Numbered from the stretch's first letter, positions 9,608-19,512 are shown. The stretch: DNA of 64,000 nucleotides from Clostridium saccharoperbutylacetonicum N1-4(HMT) (GCF_000340885.1 NC_020291.1:3533001-3597000); one strand, 5' to 3'. Numbers and translations are program-made. Notes: generated from the letters alone by a model not told the origin.

Positions 9608-10636
9608 TTACCTATTGAAAACACATCTTGTTACATCCTCTGTGGATTCCAAACACTTATTGCAAGAGAGGCATTTTGCAGGTTTAAAATCCCCTTCTTT
9701 CCATCTATTAATTAAATTACTTTCGCATAGAAGAGGTCTTGCAAGTGAAAAATATTCAATGTCAGTTTGATTTAAAATATTCGAGATAGACTCAAAGTCA
9801 CGGTTACCTCCTACTAAAATAACTGGTACATTAATATCTTTTGCTATCTCTTCTGCATATTTCTTGAAATAGGCTTCCTCATTTTTCGATATTTTTCTTG
9901 ATGTACCTAAATTAGGAGGAGAAATTAGAGTTCCCCCACTAATTTCAATAGCATCCATCCCTATTTCCTCCAACTTTGTGCATACCTGCTTGCATTCATC
10001 AAAGGACAATCCTTCATTAATAAAATCTTCACTATTAATTTTTATTATAACTGGATAATCTGGGCCCACCTTGTCCCTTATAGCTTTATATGAATCAAAA
10101 ATTATTCTTGCTCGATTATCGATACTGCCATTATACTCATCAATTCTCTTGTTAAAATAAGGAGATAAAAATTGGCTAAATAAAAACCCATGGGCTGCAT
10201 GAATCTGAATACCATCAAACCCTGCCTTTTTAGCTCTAGCCGCTGCGTCTCCAAATGCAGTCACTATTGATTGAATATCATCAGCTGTTACATTCATTGG
10301 TGTTAAGAATTCTCCATTTAAAGTGACAAACGCAAGCTGAACAAAAATTTTGCTTCCATATTTATGGATTGTTGAAGTCAGTTTTTCATATTCCTGTATA
10401 AGTTCATCACTGTAGAGACCAATTTGTCCATTTGTAGCTTTTGAATTTTCTGTTATATATGCTAGGCTTGTAATAATAAGTCCAACACCACCTTTTGCAA
10501 GATCCTCATACAAGTTTGAAATTCTATCAGTTAAAAATCCTGCCTCATCAGCCAAATGTTCTGTAGTAGCCGATCTAATAAATCTGTTTTTTAATTGAAC
10601 CTTGTTTATTGAAGTCTTATCGAATAATGTTCTCAT
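9608..10636 (-). CDS. NADH:flavin oxidoreductase, old yellow enzyme family
   Basis: This 342-residue TIM-barrel FMN protein shows the OYE substrate/FMN site IHAAHGFLFSQFLSP (~145-159, His-x-x-His), then IIKINSEDF and VGGNRD near the phosphate site. A short C-terminal extension with Cys-x2-Cys-x2-Cys and a later Cys (CLSCNKC, ~322-328, and C338) could hold a 4Fe-4S cluster as in 2,4-dienoyl-CoA reductase-like members. The large FAD/NAD domain of those reductases is missing, so the protein is the short YqjM-like form with a vestigial cluster motif. It would reduce activated C=C bonds. It is flanked by two SDR genes on the same strand. Confidence 0.88.
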   Translation of the reverse strand: MRTLFDKTSINKVQLKNRFIRSATTEHLADEAGFLTDRISNLYEDLAKGGVGLIITSLAYITENSKATNGQIGLYSDELIQEYEKLTSTIHKYGSKIFVQLAFVTLNGEFLTPMNVTADDIQSIVTAFGDAAARAKKAGFDGIQIHAAHGFLFSQFLSPYFNKRIDEYNGSIDNRARIIFDSYKAIRDKVGPDYPVIIKINSEDFINEGLSFDECKQVCTKLEEIGMDAIEISGGTLISPPNLGTSRKISKNEEAYFKKYAEEIAKDINVPVILVGGNRDFESISNILNQTDIEYFSLARPLLCESNLINRWKEGDFKPAKCLSCNKCLESTEDVTRCVFNR

Positions 10637-10744
10637 ATACTTTTTCTCCTTTTATTTTTTTAATTGTCATACTTACAATTATCACTTCACTTGTAGTCAA
10701 ACATAACAATATCTTTTATATTAAATAATAATTCTACAACTATA

Positions 10745-11563
10745 CTAACTGAACATTTTTATGATTCTATCATAAACACGATCCCCAAAAACTGTTTTCA
10801 TGAATACCATCGGTTTTGCAAAATAGCCTACTAGATAACGAGTTTTCGGCTTTCTTACGGTTACGGCTTTACCAATGCAGCGAGCAATTAATTCTGGTTT
10901 CGAAAGTTGACTTCCAGTATAATTCTTAATCATACCATCAGCTGCTTTGCTGGCAGCTTGTGCATATGCACCCTTTGCAGATGCAGTTTTAAGCTTTTCA
11001 GCAGCAATAATACCCCAGTCAGTTTTTATTCCGCCCGGCTCCACAACAATTACATCGATCCCAAACGGTTCCAATTCTAATCGTAAACAATCAGAAAGAC
11101 CTTCTACTGCAAACTTAGTTGCATGGTACCAACCACCAAATTTAGTCCATATTTTCCCACCCATAGAAGAAATATTAACAATTTTCCCAGATTTATTTTT
11201 TCTCATACTTGGCACAACAAGCTGTATCATTCGAGCAAGTCCAAATACATTAACTTCCACCTGATGACGTGCTTCTTCCATTGGCACATCCTCTATTGAT
11301 CCATATGATCCATATCCCGCATTATTCACGAGTACATCAATTTTTCCTTCATTCTTAAGTATCCCATTAACACATTTAACCATAGATTCATCATTTGTCA
11401 CGTCTAAAGAAATGGTGTGTATTCCTTTTACCTCAAGGTCTTTCATCATCTCTTTCCGTCTAGCTGCTCCATAAACTATAAAACCTCTTTTGTAAAGTTC
11501 GATTGCAGTTTCCTTTCCAATACCTGAAGATGCTCCTGTAATTAGTGCTACTTTTTTACTCAT
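10745..11563 (-). CDS. SDR family NAD(P)-dependent oxidoreductase
   Basis: The protein has 272 residues with TGASSGIG (10-17), NNAG (81-84), NISSMGG serine and YHATK (146-150). The C-terminal helix FAKPMVFMKTVFGDRVYDRIIK is hydrophobic and basic. The start has GGAGGGG immediately upstream. It belongs to the oxidoreductase-with-NAD(P)-Rossmann SDR group common in Clostridium sugar and lipid loci; no substrate can be read from sequence. Its upstream region carries repeat copy B. Confidence 0.88.
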   Translation of the reverse strand: MSKKVALITGASSGIGKETAIELYKRGFIVYGAARRKEMMKDLEVKGIHTISLDVTNDESMVKCVNGILKNEGKIDVLVNNAGYGSYGSIEDVPMEEARHQVEVNVFGLARMIQLVVPSMRKNKSGKIVNISSMGGKIWTKFGGWYHATKFAVEGLSDCLRLELEPFGIDVIVVEPGGIKTDWGIIAAEKLKTASAKGAYAQAASKAADGMIKNYTGSQLSKPELIARCIGKAVTVRKPKTRYLVGYFAKPMVFMKTVFGDRVYDRIIKMFS

Positions 11564-11619
11564 ATATACCCCTCCTATATTTTACAGATGTCATAGTCAT
11601 CTATTTCATCAATAAATTT

Positions 11620-11715
11620 AACATCATCTTATGTTAGGATTATATTATTTATCTCATCAAATTTTAACATCATTAAACGCCATGGTTTTATCAATTTACG
11701 CCACAACACTTATTA
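11620..11715. repeat. Diverged intergenic repeat copy B (upstream of SDR)
   Basis: This is the partner of 8440-8535. Both copies are followed further to the right by a second shared block with TTTTGTACAAAAGCTG and ACCCATAATATG (about 8622-8655 here versus 11887-11922 in this copy). The duplication therefore covered roughly 240 bases and this copy later gained the palindromic element at 11749-11883. Confidence 0.5.
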
Positions 11716-11748
11716 TTAGAGTACGATAGTATTCGGTACATTCAAAAA

Positions 11749-11883
11749 ATAACAAGTCCATCTATCAATCCTATTTTCCATCATGCTACATCAACAGATT
11801 ACCATAATAGCGGACCTATTATGGTAATCTGCTTCCTTTTCCTTGTCTGATGAAAAATAATCATGGCATTTTGGACTTGTTAT
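11749..11883. repeat. MITE-like element: 12-bp terminal inverted repeats with internal 16-bp palindrome
   Basis: ATAACAAGTCCA at 11749-11760 is repeated perfectly in inverse at 11872-11883. In the middle CAGATTACCATAATAG (11795-11810) and its exact complement (11816-11831) flank the loop CGGAC. No coding capacity is present. It sits inside a duplicated intergenic block whose other copy lacks it, which fits insertion. A TA target duplication is possible but not certain. Confidence 0.55.
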
Positions 11884-11930
11884 ATTGTTTTTTGTACAAA
11901 AGCTGCTACCCATAATATGGACTGAAGCTT

Positions 11931-12029
11931 TTACATATTTGTTCTTAATTTATTCAATTTCTTCTGAAGCGTTCTTTTGCTAAATCCTAATTTTTCTGCC
12001 ACATCACCTCTCTTTATTCCAAGAATTGT
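11931..12029 (-). pseudogene. Fragment with helix-turn-helix (Fis/HTH_8-like)
   Basis: Just after the flavodoxin stop, the minus strand encodes KRGDVAEKLGFSKRTLQKKL and a few more residues before a TAA at 11931. This looks like the C-terminal DNA-binding helix pair of a Fis-type regulator. No start or upstream domain is present, so it is a remnant. Confidence 0.45.
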
Positions 12030-12032
12030 GTC

Positions 12033-12515
12033 TTATTCATTCACTATCTTCTTAGCCCAAACAATTGCCTTTTTCTTATTATTCTCTTTCTCGTAGCTTA
12101 ATGGTTCCAAAAACTCACACTCTCCTATAATCATGTTTCCATCCAATAATTTTTTCATGTTTTCTAGTGTTCTTCCCTTCTGTCCACCATGGCAACAAAA
12201 GAGCCCAATTTTTTTTCCTACCATAGAATGTTTCTTAAAAAAAGTCCTTATTGGGGGAGCAAATGTATAAGTCCATACAGGTGAACCAATAATTATCAAA
12301 TCGTAATCTGCTGGATTTTTTTCCATTGTAAGTAAAATAGGTTCACTTTGACTAACAAGTTGCCTAACGCCCCATCCAACCTTCATCAGACCTGACGCAT
12401 TCATAGTTTTTTTCGTCTTTAATTCAGTGATATCTGCATTGATTTCTCTTGCAATTGTTTCTGCAATAAACTTTGTATTTCCATCATGAGAGTAATATAT
12501 TACAAGCTTTTTCAC
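12033..12515 (-). CDS. Flavodoxin family protein
   Basis: The 160-residue protein begins with YYSHDGNTKFIAE (8-20), the FMN-phosphate loop. It continues with IIGSPVWTYTFAPPIRTF (~75-92) and FCCHGGQKGRT (~108), both flavin-contact loops. It is probably a flavodoxin/NADPH-FMN reductase-like electron carrier. The start is supported by a GGAGG site. It follows the chemotaxis receptor gene on the same strand by 35 bases and may be co-transcribed with it. Confidence 0.85.
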   Translation of the reverse strand: MKKLVIYYSHDGNTKFIAETIAREINADITELKTKKTMNASGLMKVGWGVRQLVSQSEPILLTMEKNPADYDLIIIGSPVWTYTFAPPIRTFFKKHSMVGKKIGLFCCHGGQKGRTLENMKKLLDGNMIIGECEFLEPLSYEKENNKKKAIVWAKKIVNE

Positions 12516-12550
12516 TTCTAACCTCCTATTATTAAGAATAACCCTTCTGA

Positions 12551-14059
12551 CTATGCCATCTCTTTTTGCTCAGACAATTCTCTTGATAAATATAGTAGCT
12601 GTTCAAGAATTATATTAGAACTCTGCATCGATTCCCCCTGTTCCTTAATCGAATCGGCAATTCTCTCCGTCTCTGCAAATGCCTGAATTGATGCCTTTTC
12701 TGTTTCTTCTGTCATTTTTACAATCTTTTCTTTAAAAATAGTAATAGCATGTATCTCTTCATTGACTGAAGCAATTTCGCTTACAATTGTTCTAATCTTT
12801 TCATTTATCTGTTCAAAAACAATCTTTGTTTCATCCGTCAGTTTCTTCTGAATTTGCATTATTACATCAACTTCATTCATATTGCAATTGGCAGCATTGA
12901 TGCCATCATTCACATTATTTATAACAACTTCAATTTCATTTGTTGAGCTAGCTGTTTCCTCTGCCAGCTTCCTAATCTCGTCTGCAACTACAGAAAATCC
13001 TCTTCCATGCTCTCCTGCACGAGCAGCTTCAATGGATGCATTTAATGCTAACAAATTGATTTGAGATGAAATAGCTTTTATAGTTCCAGAAATGGATTTG
13101 ATTTCTTCTACTCTGTTTTCCAAATAAGAAACCGCTTCACCTAAATTAGATGTACTTCTTACACTAACATCCATCTGAGAATTAATCATAGATATCTTTT
13201 CTTCACCGCTTAAATTCGACATCTTAGCTTCATTTGAGTTTTCTACCAACTGTACAACTGATATTTTTAAGCGCTCCAACATTTCAGAAAAGTCTTGAAT
13301 ATTTATGTAAATCTGTTTGTTAATCATAACATTTTCCTGACTACATGATGCCACTTCATTTGATGCTACAACCATGACTTTCTGATTTTCCATATCCTTT
13401 GAAAAGTTACTTGCAAAGTGTTCACCAATTGAATAAACTTGTGTAGAAAGCTCTTTATTCTTTGTCAGTATCTTCTCAATCTCATCAAGCAATTTTTTTG
13501 ATTTTTCTGATTCCAAAGAAAGTCCTATTCTTTGACTATCGAAATAGAAATAAATCATTCCAATACCAGCTATTGAGCTAACAAGGTTTATACAGTAAAT
13601 TATCATTGCAGTTACAGAACCGTTAGTTATTGCAAGAACTGGTGCATAAAATTTTAACACGCTCAAAATTACAGTAACGATGACAGTTATCACAAATTTT
13701 ACTCTTATTTCAAGTGCATTTGAAAAAAACGCCAATGCAACCACTACAAGCATGTACAAATAAAATCCTAGATTCCATCCACCTGTTATTGTTGATAAAA
13801 TTGAAAATACACAAAGTTCCATTAATGCCAGAATAATAGCTACTTTACTTTTTCCTATGTGATTTAGATATATGCATATAGGAAACAAAACTAATGGAAC
13901 AATATTATATAGGGCAACAATATTCATCCCTAGGTAGATTACTACAAATTCCATCATAATATGGGTAATGAAGTTTGCTAGATAAAAATATCCACTGATT
14001 GTGTAATTCAAATTATAGGGATCTGTTTTATTTTTAAAGATATATAATACATTATCCAT
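12551..14059 (-). CDS. Methyl-accepting chemotaxis protein with polytopic membrane N-terminus
   Basis: In this 502-residue protein, residues 20-175 contain about six hydrophobic segments and no large extracytoplasmic sensor domain. A coiled-coil signalling domain follows, with the conserved hairpin tip [20 protein letters not shown] (~335) and [14 protein letters not shown]. The tip contacts CheA/CheW. Integral-membrane sensing, rather than periplasmic ligand binding, is suggested by the topology; the signal is unknown. GGAGAGG lies before the start. Confidence 0.9.
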   Translation of the reverse strand: MDNVLYIFKNKTDPYNLNYTISGYFYLANFITHIMMEFVVIYLGMNIVALYNIVPLVLFPICIYLNHIGKSKVAIILALMELCVFSILSTITGGWNLGFYLYMLVVVALAFFSNALEIRVKFVITVIVTVILSVLKFYAPVLAITNGSVTAMIIYCINLVSSIAGIGMIYFYFDSQRIGLSLESEKSKKLLDEIEKILTKNKELSTQVYSIGEHFASNFSKDMENQKVMVVASNEVASCSQENVMINKQIYINIQDFSEMLERLKISVVQLVENSNEAKMSNLSGEEKISMINSQMDVSVRSTSNLGEAVSYLENRVEEIKSISGTIKAISSQINLLALNASIEAARAGEHGRGFSVVADEIRKLAEETASSTNEIEVVINNVNDGINAANCNMNEVDVIMQIQKKLTDETKIVFEQINEKIRTIVSEIASVNEEIHAITIFKEKIVKMTEETEKASIQAFAETERIADSIKEQGESMQSSNIILEQLLYLSRELSEQKEMA

Positions 14060-14309
14060 ATATAAATCACCTCTCCAAATCTAATATTTATAATAATTTT
14101 AATATTTTCCTTACAATTAGTGAACAACAATACATGCCAACATGCATACAATTTGTGCCATAGGTTTTATTCCCCAAACAAGTTCCTAATCCTCTTAAAA
14201 TACAACATCAAGAAGACATATAAAACATTAAATTTATCAGGAGTATGGATTGACGGAATTACTTACATTATAGCGCAAAAAACACTTTATACTTTGCAGT
14301 ATTTATAGA
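14060..14309. other. Intergenic, no supported gene
   Basis: The AT-rich spacer upstream of the chemotaxis receptor holds its ribosome binding site. A short plus-strand frame at 14120-14308 lacks a ribosome binding site and any recognisable motif. Confidence 0.4.
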
Positions 14310-14630
14310 TATATATTCATAAAAGCTGTTGGTTGGTCTATTAACAATAGACTAAAATATACTCTTGCAATAGATGCATCTATGCAAACACATGGAAAAA
14401 ATATCCTCAAAAAGATTTACTTGTATATACAGACCAAAAGGCTCAATTTACAGTTGGAAAATTTCAATGATTATTGAAACGTTATGATATTATTCACAGT
14501 AAAAGTAGAAAAGGAAATCCATCAATAATACGGTACTGGAATCTTTTTGTCGAATAATAAAAAGAGAGCTTATTCGAGATACCCATTATGAGTCACTTGA
14601 ACAAGCTCAAAAAGAAATCTTTAATACATA
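14310..14630 (+). pseudogene. IS3-family transposase (OrfB, rve domain) remnant
   Basis: Frame-shifted pieces of an IS3-type integrase core are readable. They are KAVGWSINNRLKYTLAIDAS, then DLLVYTDQKAQFTVGKFQ followed by a stop, LLKRYDIIHSKSRKGNPS, and finally LESFCRIIKRELIRDTHYES with EQAQKEIF. The middle Asp motif and the final Glu helix are recognisable. At least three frame changes or stops make it dead, and neither OrfA nor inverted repeats are present. Confidence 0.75.
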
Positions 14631-14651
14631 AACTTTGTGTCTACAAAACCT

Positions 14652-14987
14652 TTACGGTTCCAATTTTTTTGTTTTGTTATCTTCAACTAATTTTAAAGCA
14701 GCATCTAAAACTTTCTCACCATTCATCCTTCCGTAATCTGCTACATTTATTACATCTATTGGCACGCCTTTAGTTTCACACATAGCTTTTAGTTGAGAAA
14801 GTTTAAATCTTACTTGTGGTCCAAGTAGTGCTACATCTATTCCTTCTTCTAATCTTTTGTTTAATGTTGATTCTGGATAAGCTTCAACGTCTACTTCTAT
14901 TTTTTTTTGGTCTGCTGCCTCTCTAATTTTCTTAACTAGTATGCTTGTTGACATACCTCCTGCACAAAATAATGCTATTTTAATCAT
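14652..14987 (-). CDS. celA: PTS lactose/cellobiose-family IIB component
   Basis: A 111-residue cytoplasmic phosphocarrier. The phosphorylated cysteine is in FCAGGMST (Cys8), at the end of the first strand as in CelA/ChbB. It receives phosphate from the IIA protein encoded directly upstream and passes it to the sugar in the IIC channel. It is the last gene of the operon celB - glycosidase - celC - celA. Confidence 0.92.
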   Translation of the reverse strand: MIKIALFCAGGMSTSILVKKIREAADQKKIEVDVEAYPESTLNKRLEEGIDVALLGPQVRFKLSQLKAMCETKGVPIDVINVADYGRMNGEKVLDAALKLVEDNKTKKLEP

Positions 14988-15001
14988 AAAATTGTCCTCC
15001 T

Positions 15002-15325
15002 CTATTTAGCTACTAATGTATTTATAATTTTTCTTAATTTAACTATTTGCTCAATAAGATTTTTTTCTGTTAAAGCTGTCATTAAATGATCTTGAGCATG
15101 TACAAAAAGTACTGTAATTTCAGTTTTTTCACCTGCAGCTTCTTTTTGTAATAAAGAAGTTTGTGCATTATGCGCTAATTCTAATGATTCACTTGCTTTC
15201 TGCATTAACGCATCAGCTTCCTCATACATTTCATCATTTACCTTCTCCAATGCATCATATGCATGTGCTTTAGCTTCACCTGCGTTTATTATAATGTTCA
15301 TTATAATCATTTCTAGTTCACTCAC
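15002..15325 (-). CDS. celC: PTS lactose/cellobiose-family IIA component
   Basis: The three-helix IIA protein has its phospho-histidine in FVHAQDHL. I place the start at the GTG at 15325 (107 residues), because GGAGG lies eight bases before it and family members begin at this point. The alternative ATG at 15340 overlaps that ribosome binding site. The stop is 14 bases before celA. Confidence 0.9.
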   Translation of the reverse strand: MSELEMIIMNIIINAGEAKAHAYDALEKVNDEMYEEADALMQKASESLELAHNAQTSLLQKEAAGEKTEITVLFVHAQDHLMTALTEKNLIEQIVKLRKIINTLVAK

Positions 15326-15372
15326 AATTAATACCTCCATCTACTTCCTATTTTCTTCAACCTAATCTATCT

Positions 15373-17916
15373 CTAATAGACTATTTTAATAGTATCTAAC
15401 AATCCGGATGGTTGAATCTCTTCAGTTGAAGAAAAACAATCTACTATTTGCTTATCCAAAGTATTTGTTACATCAATACATATGGTATTTTTACCTGATT
15501 TTAACAAATTTGATATATAAAATTTATATGGGGGACAAATTCTAGTATCAACATATTTCCCATTTACAATTAAATCTGCTACTTCATATACTCTTCCAAG
15601 ATCAATCATTGCAATATCTATGTCTTGTTCAAATTCAACATCTGTTTCATATCGAAAAGTTCCCGAAAAATTTGGTAAATACTTAGAAAGAGATAGGTTT
15701 TCTAATTTTTCTAAAGTAAAAACTTCAGTAAACTTTGGATATTCCAAAGCGTTAGCTATACTAACTTTATACTTTGAGTTCACAACTTTAATTTTTGTTC
15801 CAGTTACTATTTCTTTGCTGACAATTGAAAAATCCACATCTCCTAAAATATAAATAAATGATTCATAAGGTGATAAAATAACTTTAATACTGCCGTTATA
15901 ATCAACTTTAGTGATTTTATTATTTAAAATATCATATTTGTATACTGGTTTATCAGTTTTAAATTTAATACTTGCTTCAATAGTATTAATTGGATCTTCA
16001 TTGAAAAACATCATATATTCAGACTCTTCTTTAGCAAAAGAAGAATATCTTAAATAAGGTTCATTTTTTTTACATTTAATAGTGTATAAATTATTTGAGT
16101 TCATATAAGTTGCTAAATCCATTAATGGTACAATATCTACATGATGCAAATTCTTAAGCAAAACCTTATCACTGCTATTAAATACACCGCTTGGTAAGCC
16201 ATCAATAAATACAATTTTTAATTTTGAGTTTTTTGCTTTTACAATAAATTGAAGCAATTCCTCGCTTATATACTCACAGTATGGAATAATTAAACATTTA
16301 TATTCATTATTATTGATATAAAGATAGTCCTCTATAGTTGTTTTAAAGTAATCTTTAAAAACGAATACATCATTTGGTATAATATCAAAGTCAATCTGAT
16401 TTTGAGTTAAAACTCTAGTAGGTTTTTGTGTTAGCATAAACTTGCCTGTCCATTCAGCCTCAGCATGATATAATACTGCAGCTGTTGGTTTTGTGTGACC
16501 ACCATTAAGTAAAGTACACGTTTTATTTAAATATTCCATAAGTTTGCCAAAATATCTAAACTGAGGATTATTTCCATGACCATAAAAGTGTGGTGGACAG
16601 TCAATATCCGGAAAACTTTTTCCTGAAAAAGCATGTGGTACAAAGTGATTTACACCACGAATTAGGAAATGATCTACTATCCATTTCATCATTTTTATGC
16701 CCTCGTGCCATCCATAGGCTCCAAAAACTTCTGCTACAGTCCTTCCGTTTTTCTTCGGATCTATATGTCCTAAAGAAGATCCCAGCTTTGCTAAAGCATA
16801 ATGAAAAAATTCGTTCTCCCACTCACCTGTAAGAGCTGGATGCATACCATTGTCTAAACCTGGTATAATCTGATTTAAGACAACATCTATACCTGCCATA
16901 TCTTGCCCAGCCATAGCTCTAAATAAGTGTCCTGGGCCAACACCTAATCTAGCGTTACTATCTCTGTCTTCAATAACATGACCTATATATTCAACATTAT
17001 GACCCCTACACCAATTTCCCAAATTATCGCTAAAACATTCTTTATATAATTGAGTGCATATATCCATAAATACATATCTTACTTCTGAACTATAGGATTC
17101 TTCATACCATAAGGAAGATAATTTTAAATCATAATCGTTTCCTAATCTTGACTTTAATCTTTCTTTCACTTCATTACTCCAAGGTAATGGCATAACTTTG
17201 CCAATTGCACTATCACCTTTGTTACCTTTTTCATTCATAAATCCTGGTTCGTCCGAAAAAAAACCTGCAATGGTTTTACCAAATTCACTTTTATATCTTT
17301 CATAATGAGGCTCGTATACTGCTTCGATCAATATATCGCAAGATTCCTTATCTACCATATTTATGTAATCAGAGTTATATTTAACTTTTTGTGATTCATA
17401 AATCATATATATTTTCCAAACACCTGCTGGAATATCAAAATATATAATCTCTTCCTCCATAGATTCCTTTAGATTAATGAATTTATCTCCTTGTTTTGCA
17501 TATACTGATATTATTTTAGCAGTTGGATCTAATAAATTTTTAGTATTAACACCAATACTCTTTTTGGGTCCAAGTACTTCTACAACACGATGAGTTAATA
17601 ACGTTTTTAGTCTTTCAGGATACTTTTTTTTCACTAAACCATTTGCATACCCCGTTGGAAAATGTGCATCATCTAATATCCATATTTTCATATTTAGTCT
17701 TTTTGCTTCACGAATTATTATATCTAAATCATTCCACCATCTTTTTCCCATAAAGTCTGGGTGAGGTCTTGATTCTATACATACAGCTTTAATATTCGAA
17801 TCGTGAATCTTTTGCATATAATTTACCAATACTTCTTCTGATTCTCCATGTAGCCAGAAAAAAGGTAATGTATAATTTTCAAAATTTCCATTGTAAATAT
17901 TACTTATCTCTTTCAT
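15373..17916 (-). CDS. Glycoside hydrolase, GH106-like (alpha-L-rhamnosidase superfamily), intracellular
   Basis: The 847-residue protein has no signal peptide. The N-terminal barrel carries FFWLHGESEE, IWILDDAHFPTGYANG, GFFSDEPGF and a region with HVIEDRD and LTGEWENEFFH rich in candidate acidic residues. The C-terminal ~120 residues form a GH2-type sugar-binding jelly roll (IDLGRVYEVADLIVNGK, PPYKF, NTICIDVTNT). This layout is that of the large GH106 and related family, many of whose members are uncharacterised. It lies between the PTS IIC and IIA genes, so it probably attacks the imported phosphorylated or glycosylated oligosaccharide. The exact sugar cannot be told. Confidence 0.7.
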   Translation of the reverse strand: MKEISNIYNGNFENYTLPFFWLHGESEEVLVNYMQKIHDSNIKAVCIESRPHPDFMGKRWWNDLDIIIREAKRLNMKIWILDDAHFPTGYANGLVKKKYPERLKTLLTHRVVEVLGPKKSIGVNTKNLLDPTAKIISVYAKQGDKFINLKESMEEEIIYFDIPAGVWKIYMIYESQKVKYNSDYINMVDKESCDILIEAVYEPHYERYKSEFGKTIAGFFSDEPGFMNEKGNKGDSAIGKVMPLPWSNEVKERLKSRLGNDYDLKLSSLWYEESYSSEVRYVFMDICTQLYKECFSDNLGNWCRGHNVEYIGHVIEDRDSNARLGVGPGHLFRAMAGQDMAGIDVVLNQIIPGLDNGMHPALTGEWENEFFHYALAKLGSSLGHIDPKKNGRTVAEVFGAYGWHEGIKMMKWIVDHFLIRGVNHFVPHAFSGKSFPDIDCPPHFYGHGNNPQFRYFGKLMEYLNKTCTLLNGGHTKPTAAVLYHAEAEWTGKFMLTQKPTRVLTQNQIDFDIIPNDVFVFKDYFKTTIEDYLYINNNEYKCLIIPYCEYISEELLQFIVKAKNSKLKIVFIDGLPSGVFNSSDKVLLKNLHHVDIVPLMDLATYMNSNNLYTIKCKKNEPYLRYSSFAKEESEYMMFFNEDPINTIEASIKFKTDKPVYKYDILNNKITKVDYNGSIKVILSPYESFIYILGDVDFSIVSKEIVTGTKIKVVNSKYKVSIANALEYPKFTEVFTLEKLENLSLSKYLPNFSGTFRYETDVEFEQDIDIAMIDLGRVYEVADLIVNGKYVDTRICPPYKFYISNLLKSGKNTICIDVTNTLDKQIVDCFSSTEEIQPSGLLDTIKIVY

Positions 17917-17991
17917 ATTTCACCACTTTCTTTTTATTAAATATATTATTTTCTACAACATAATTTTATCCCTTGCTTTTACACATAAAAT

Positions 17992-19281
17992 TTATTTTTC
18001 AGCTGCTTTTTCTTCTTCAAAGGCTCTTTTATCAATTATCTTAAAGAATGGATAATAAATTGCTAATGATATAAATATAGAGACCACTTGATAAAGTGCC
18101 AATCTCCATCCCCCATTAAAAAGTCCTGTTATTACTAATGGTGTTCCTATAGGTGCTCCAATACCATTTGATATTGGCAAAATGCCCATTACAGTCAACA
18201 CATAAGCCAAAGCTATCAGCAACACTGGAGTAAATAAAAATGGTATAAATAGAACTGGATTTAGCATACATGGTAACCCAAATACTACTGGTTCATTTAT
18301 ATTAAATAGAGAAGGAATAAGTACCATTTTTCCTAAAGCTTTATATTGTTTTGACTTTGAGAAATAAGTTAACAAAATTACTAATCCAATAGTTGCACCA
18401 GCACCTCCACAAGTGGCTACTGCACCAATCCAATTAAATGTTATAATATGAGGTAAGTTTGAATTGGCGACACCATTTGAAACTGCTGCCATATTTTCAG
18501 CATCCGCTGCCATCCAAAGTGGTGCAACCACCATTATAATAGCCATGCCATGAACTCCGAAAAACCAGCACAATCCAATTAATACGTAAACTAACAATGC
18601 AGCCCAGACACTTCCCCCTATTCCTTGTAAAGGAAGTTGTATTAAACCATAAATTACTTGATGTAAATTTTTAAATGAAGTAAACTGAACGACATAAGCA
18701 ATTAATGCAAAAACACTTACTATTAAAACACCAGGAATTATACTAACAAAAGCTTTTGATACAAATTCAGGTACTCCTTCTGGTAATTTAATTACTAAAT
18801 TTTTATCTAAAATAAAGACATATATTTTTGATGCTAAAATAGCAATAATTATTGCAGTAAATAATCCAGTTGAGCCTAACCAAGTTAATGGTAAGTTAGT
18901 AACTGTTGAATATCCTTCGCCGGTAATCAGCATTGGAGTGACAATGAAAAATGACATCAAACTGATTAATCCTGCTGCAAATCCATCTTTTTCTTGACGC
19001 GTTGTGTATGTATTTGCAATAGAAAATGCTGCATATAACGCTAGCATATTATTAGTCACATTGATTATTGTATTAAGCAAATCTGCTAAATGTGATGAAG
19101 TAAGAAACTGCTGATATACATTAATCGGTAATCCTTTTAAAAGTGATGCAAAAGCACCTACCATCATTATTGGCATCATTGCCATCATACCTGTTGAAAT
19201 AGATTGTATAATGTTGTTTGCTTGCAATTTGTTAGCTAAAGGAATAATGTATTTTTCTAAAGTACTCATGAATTGATTCAT
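17992..19281 (-). CDS. celB: PTS lactose/cellobiose-family IIC permease
   Basis: This 429-residue polytopic protein has about ten hydrophobic helices. It shows the family's NINEPVVFGLPCMLNP motif with the substrate-binding Glu, and GGSVWAALLVYVLIGLCWFFG earlier in two parts. First gene of the minus-strand operon; its upstream region is shared with the divergent AraC regulator. It imports a beta-linked disaccharide or similar glycoside with phosphorylation. Confidence 0.92.
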   Translation of the reverse strand: MNQFMSTLEKYIIPLANKLQANNIIQSISTGMMAMMPIMMVGAFASLLKGLPINVYQQFLTSSHLADLLNTIINVTNNMLALYAAFSIANTYTTRQEKDGFAAGLISLMSFFIVTPMLITGEGYSTVTNLPLTWLGSTGLFTAIIIAILASKIYVFILDKNLVIKLPEGVPEFVSKAFVSIIPGVLIVSVFALIAYVVQFTSFKNLHQVIYGLIQLPLQGIGGSVWAALLVYVLIGLCWFFGVHGMAIIMVVAPLWMAADAENMAAVSNGVANSNLPHIITFNWIGAVATCGGAGATIGLVILLTYFSKSKQYKALGKMVLIPSLFNINEPVVFGLPCMLNPVLFIPFLFTPVLLIALAYVLTVMGILPISNGIGAPIGTPLVITGLFNGGWRLALYQVVSIFISLAIYYPFFKIIDKRAFEEEKAAEK

Positions 19282-19512
19282 AATAATCCTCCTTATGTAA
19301 TCTTAAGTTTAAATCTTTTAAAATTTGGCCCAATTTTTTTGTTCATTAAAACTTAATTTTTCTACATCTTTATTTTATTATACGTTTTCAAAATTATAAA
19401 TGACATTTTTGTGTGTGATTACTAACATTTATTCACATACAAAGATATATTTTTGTGATAAACTCATTTATGAAGATTTACTGTAAATAAAAATTGAATT
19501 GGAGGCATTTTT
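19282..19512. promoter_or_regulatory. Divergent control region of celB operon and AraC gene
   Basis: The 231-base spacer contains TATAAT-like hexamers on the minus strand (around 19389-19399) suited to celB transcription and GGAGG before the AraC start. It is the natural place for AraC operator sites. I saw no clear long repeat; the GTTTTCAA core near 19386 only half fits a CcpA site. Confidence 0.4.

Noticed and set aside
14120..14308. Plus-strand frame before the IS3 remnant
   Set aside because: No motif or ribosome binding site; probably chance in AT-rich DNA.
16590..16832. Frames on both strands inside the GH106-like gene
   Set aside because: They overlap a clear 847-codon gene and have no support of their own.
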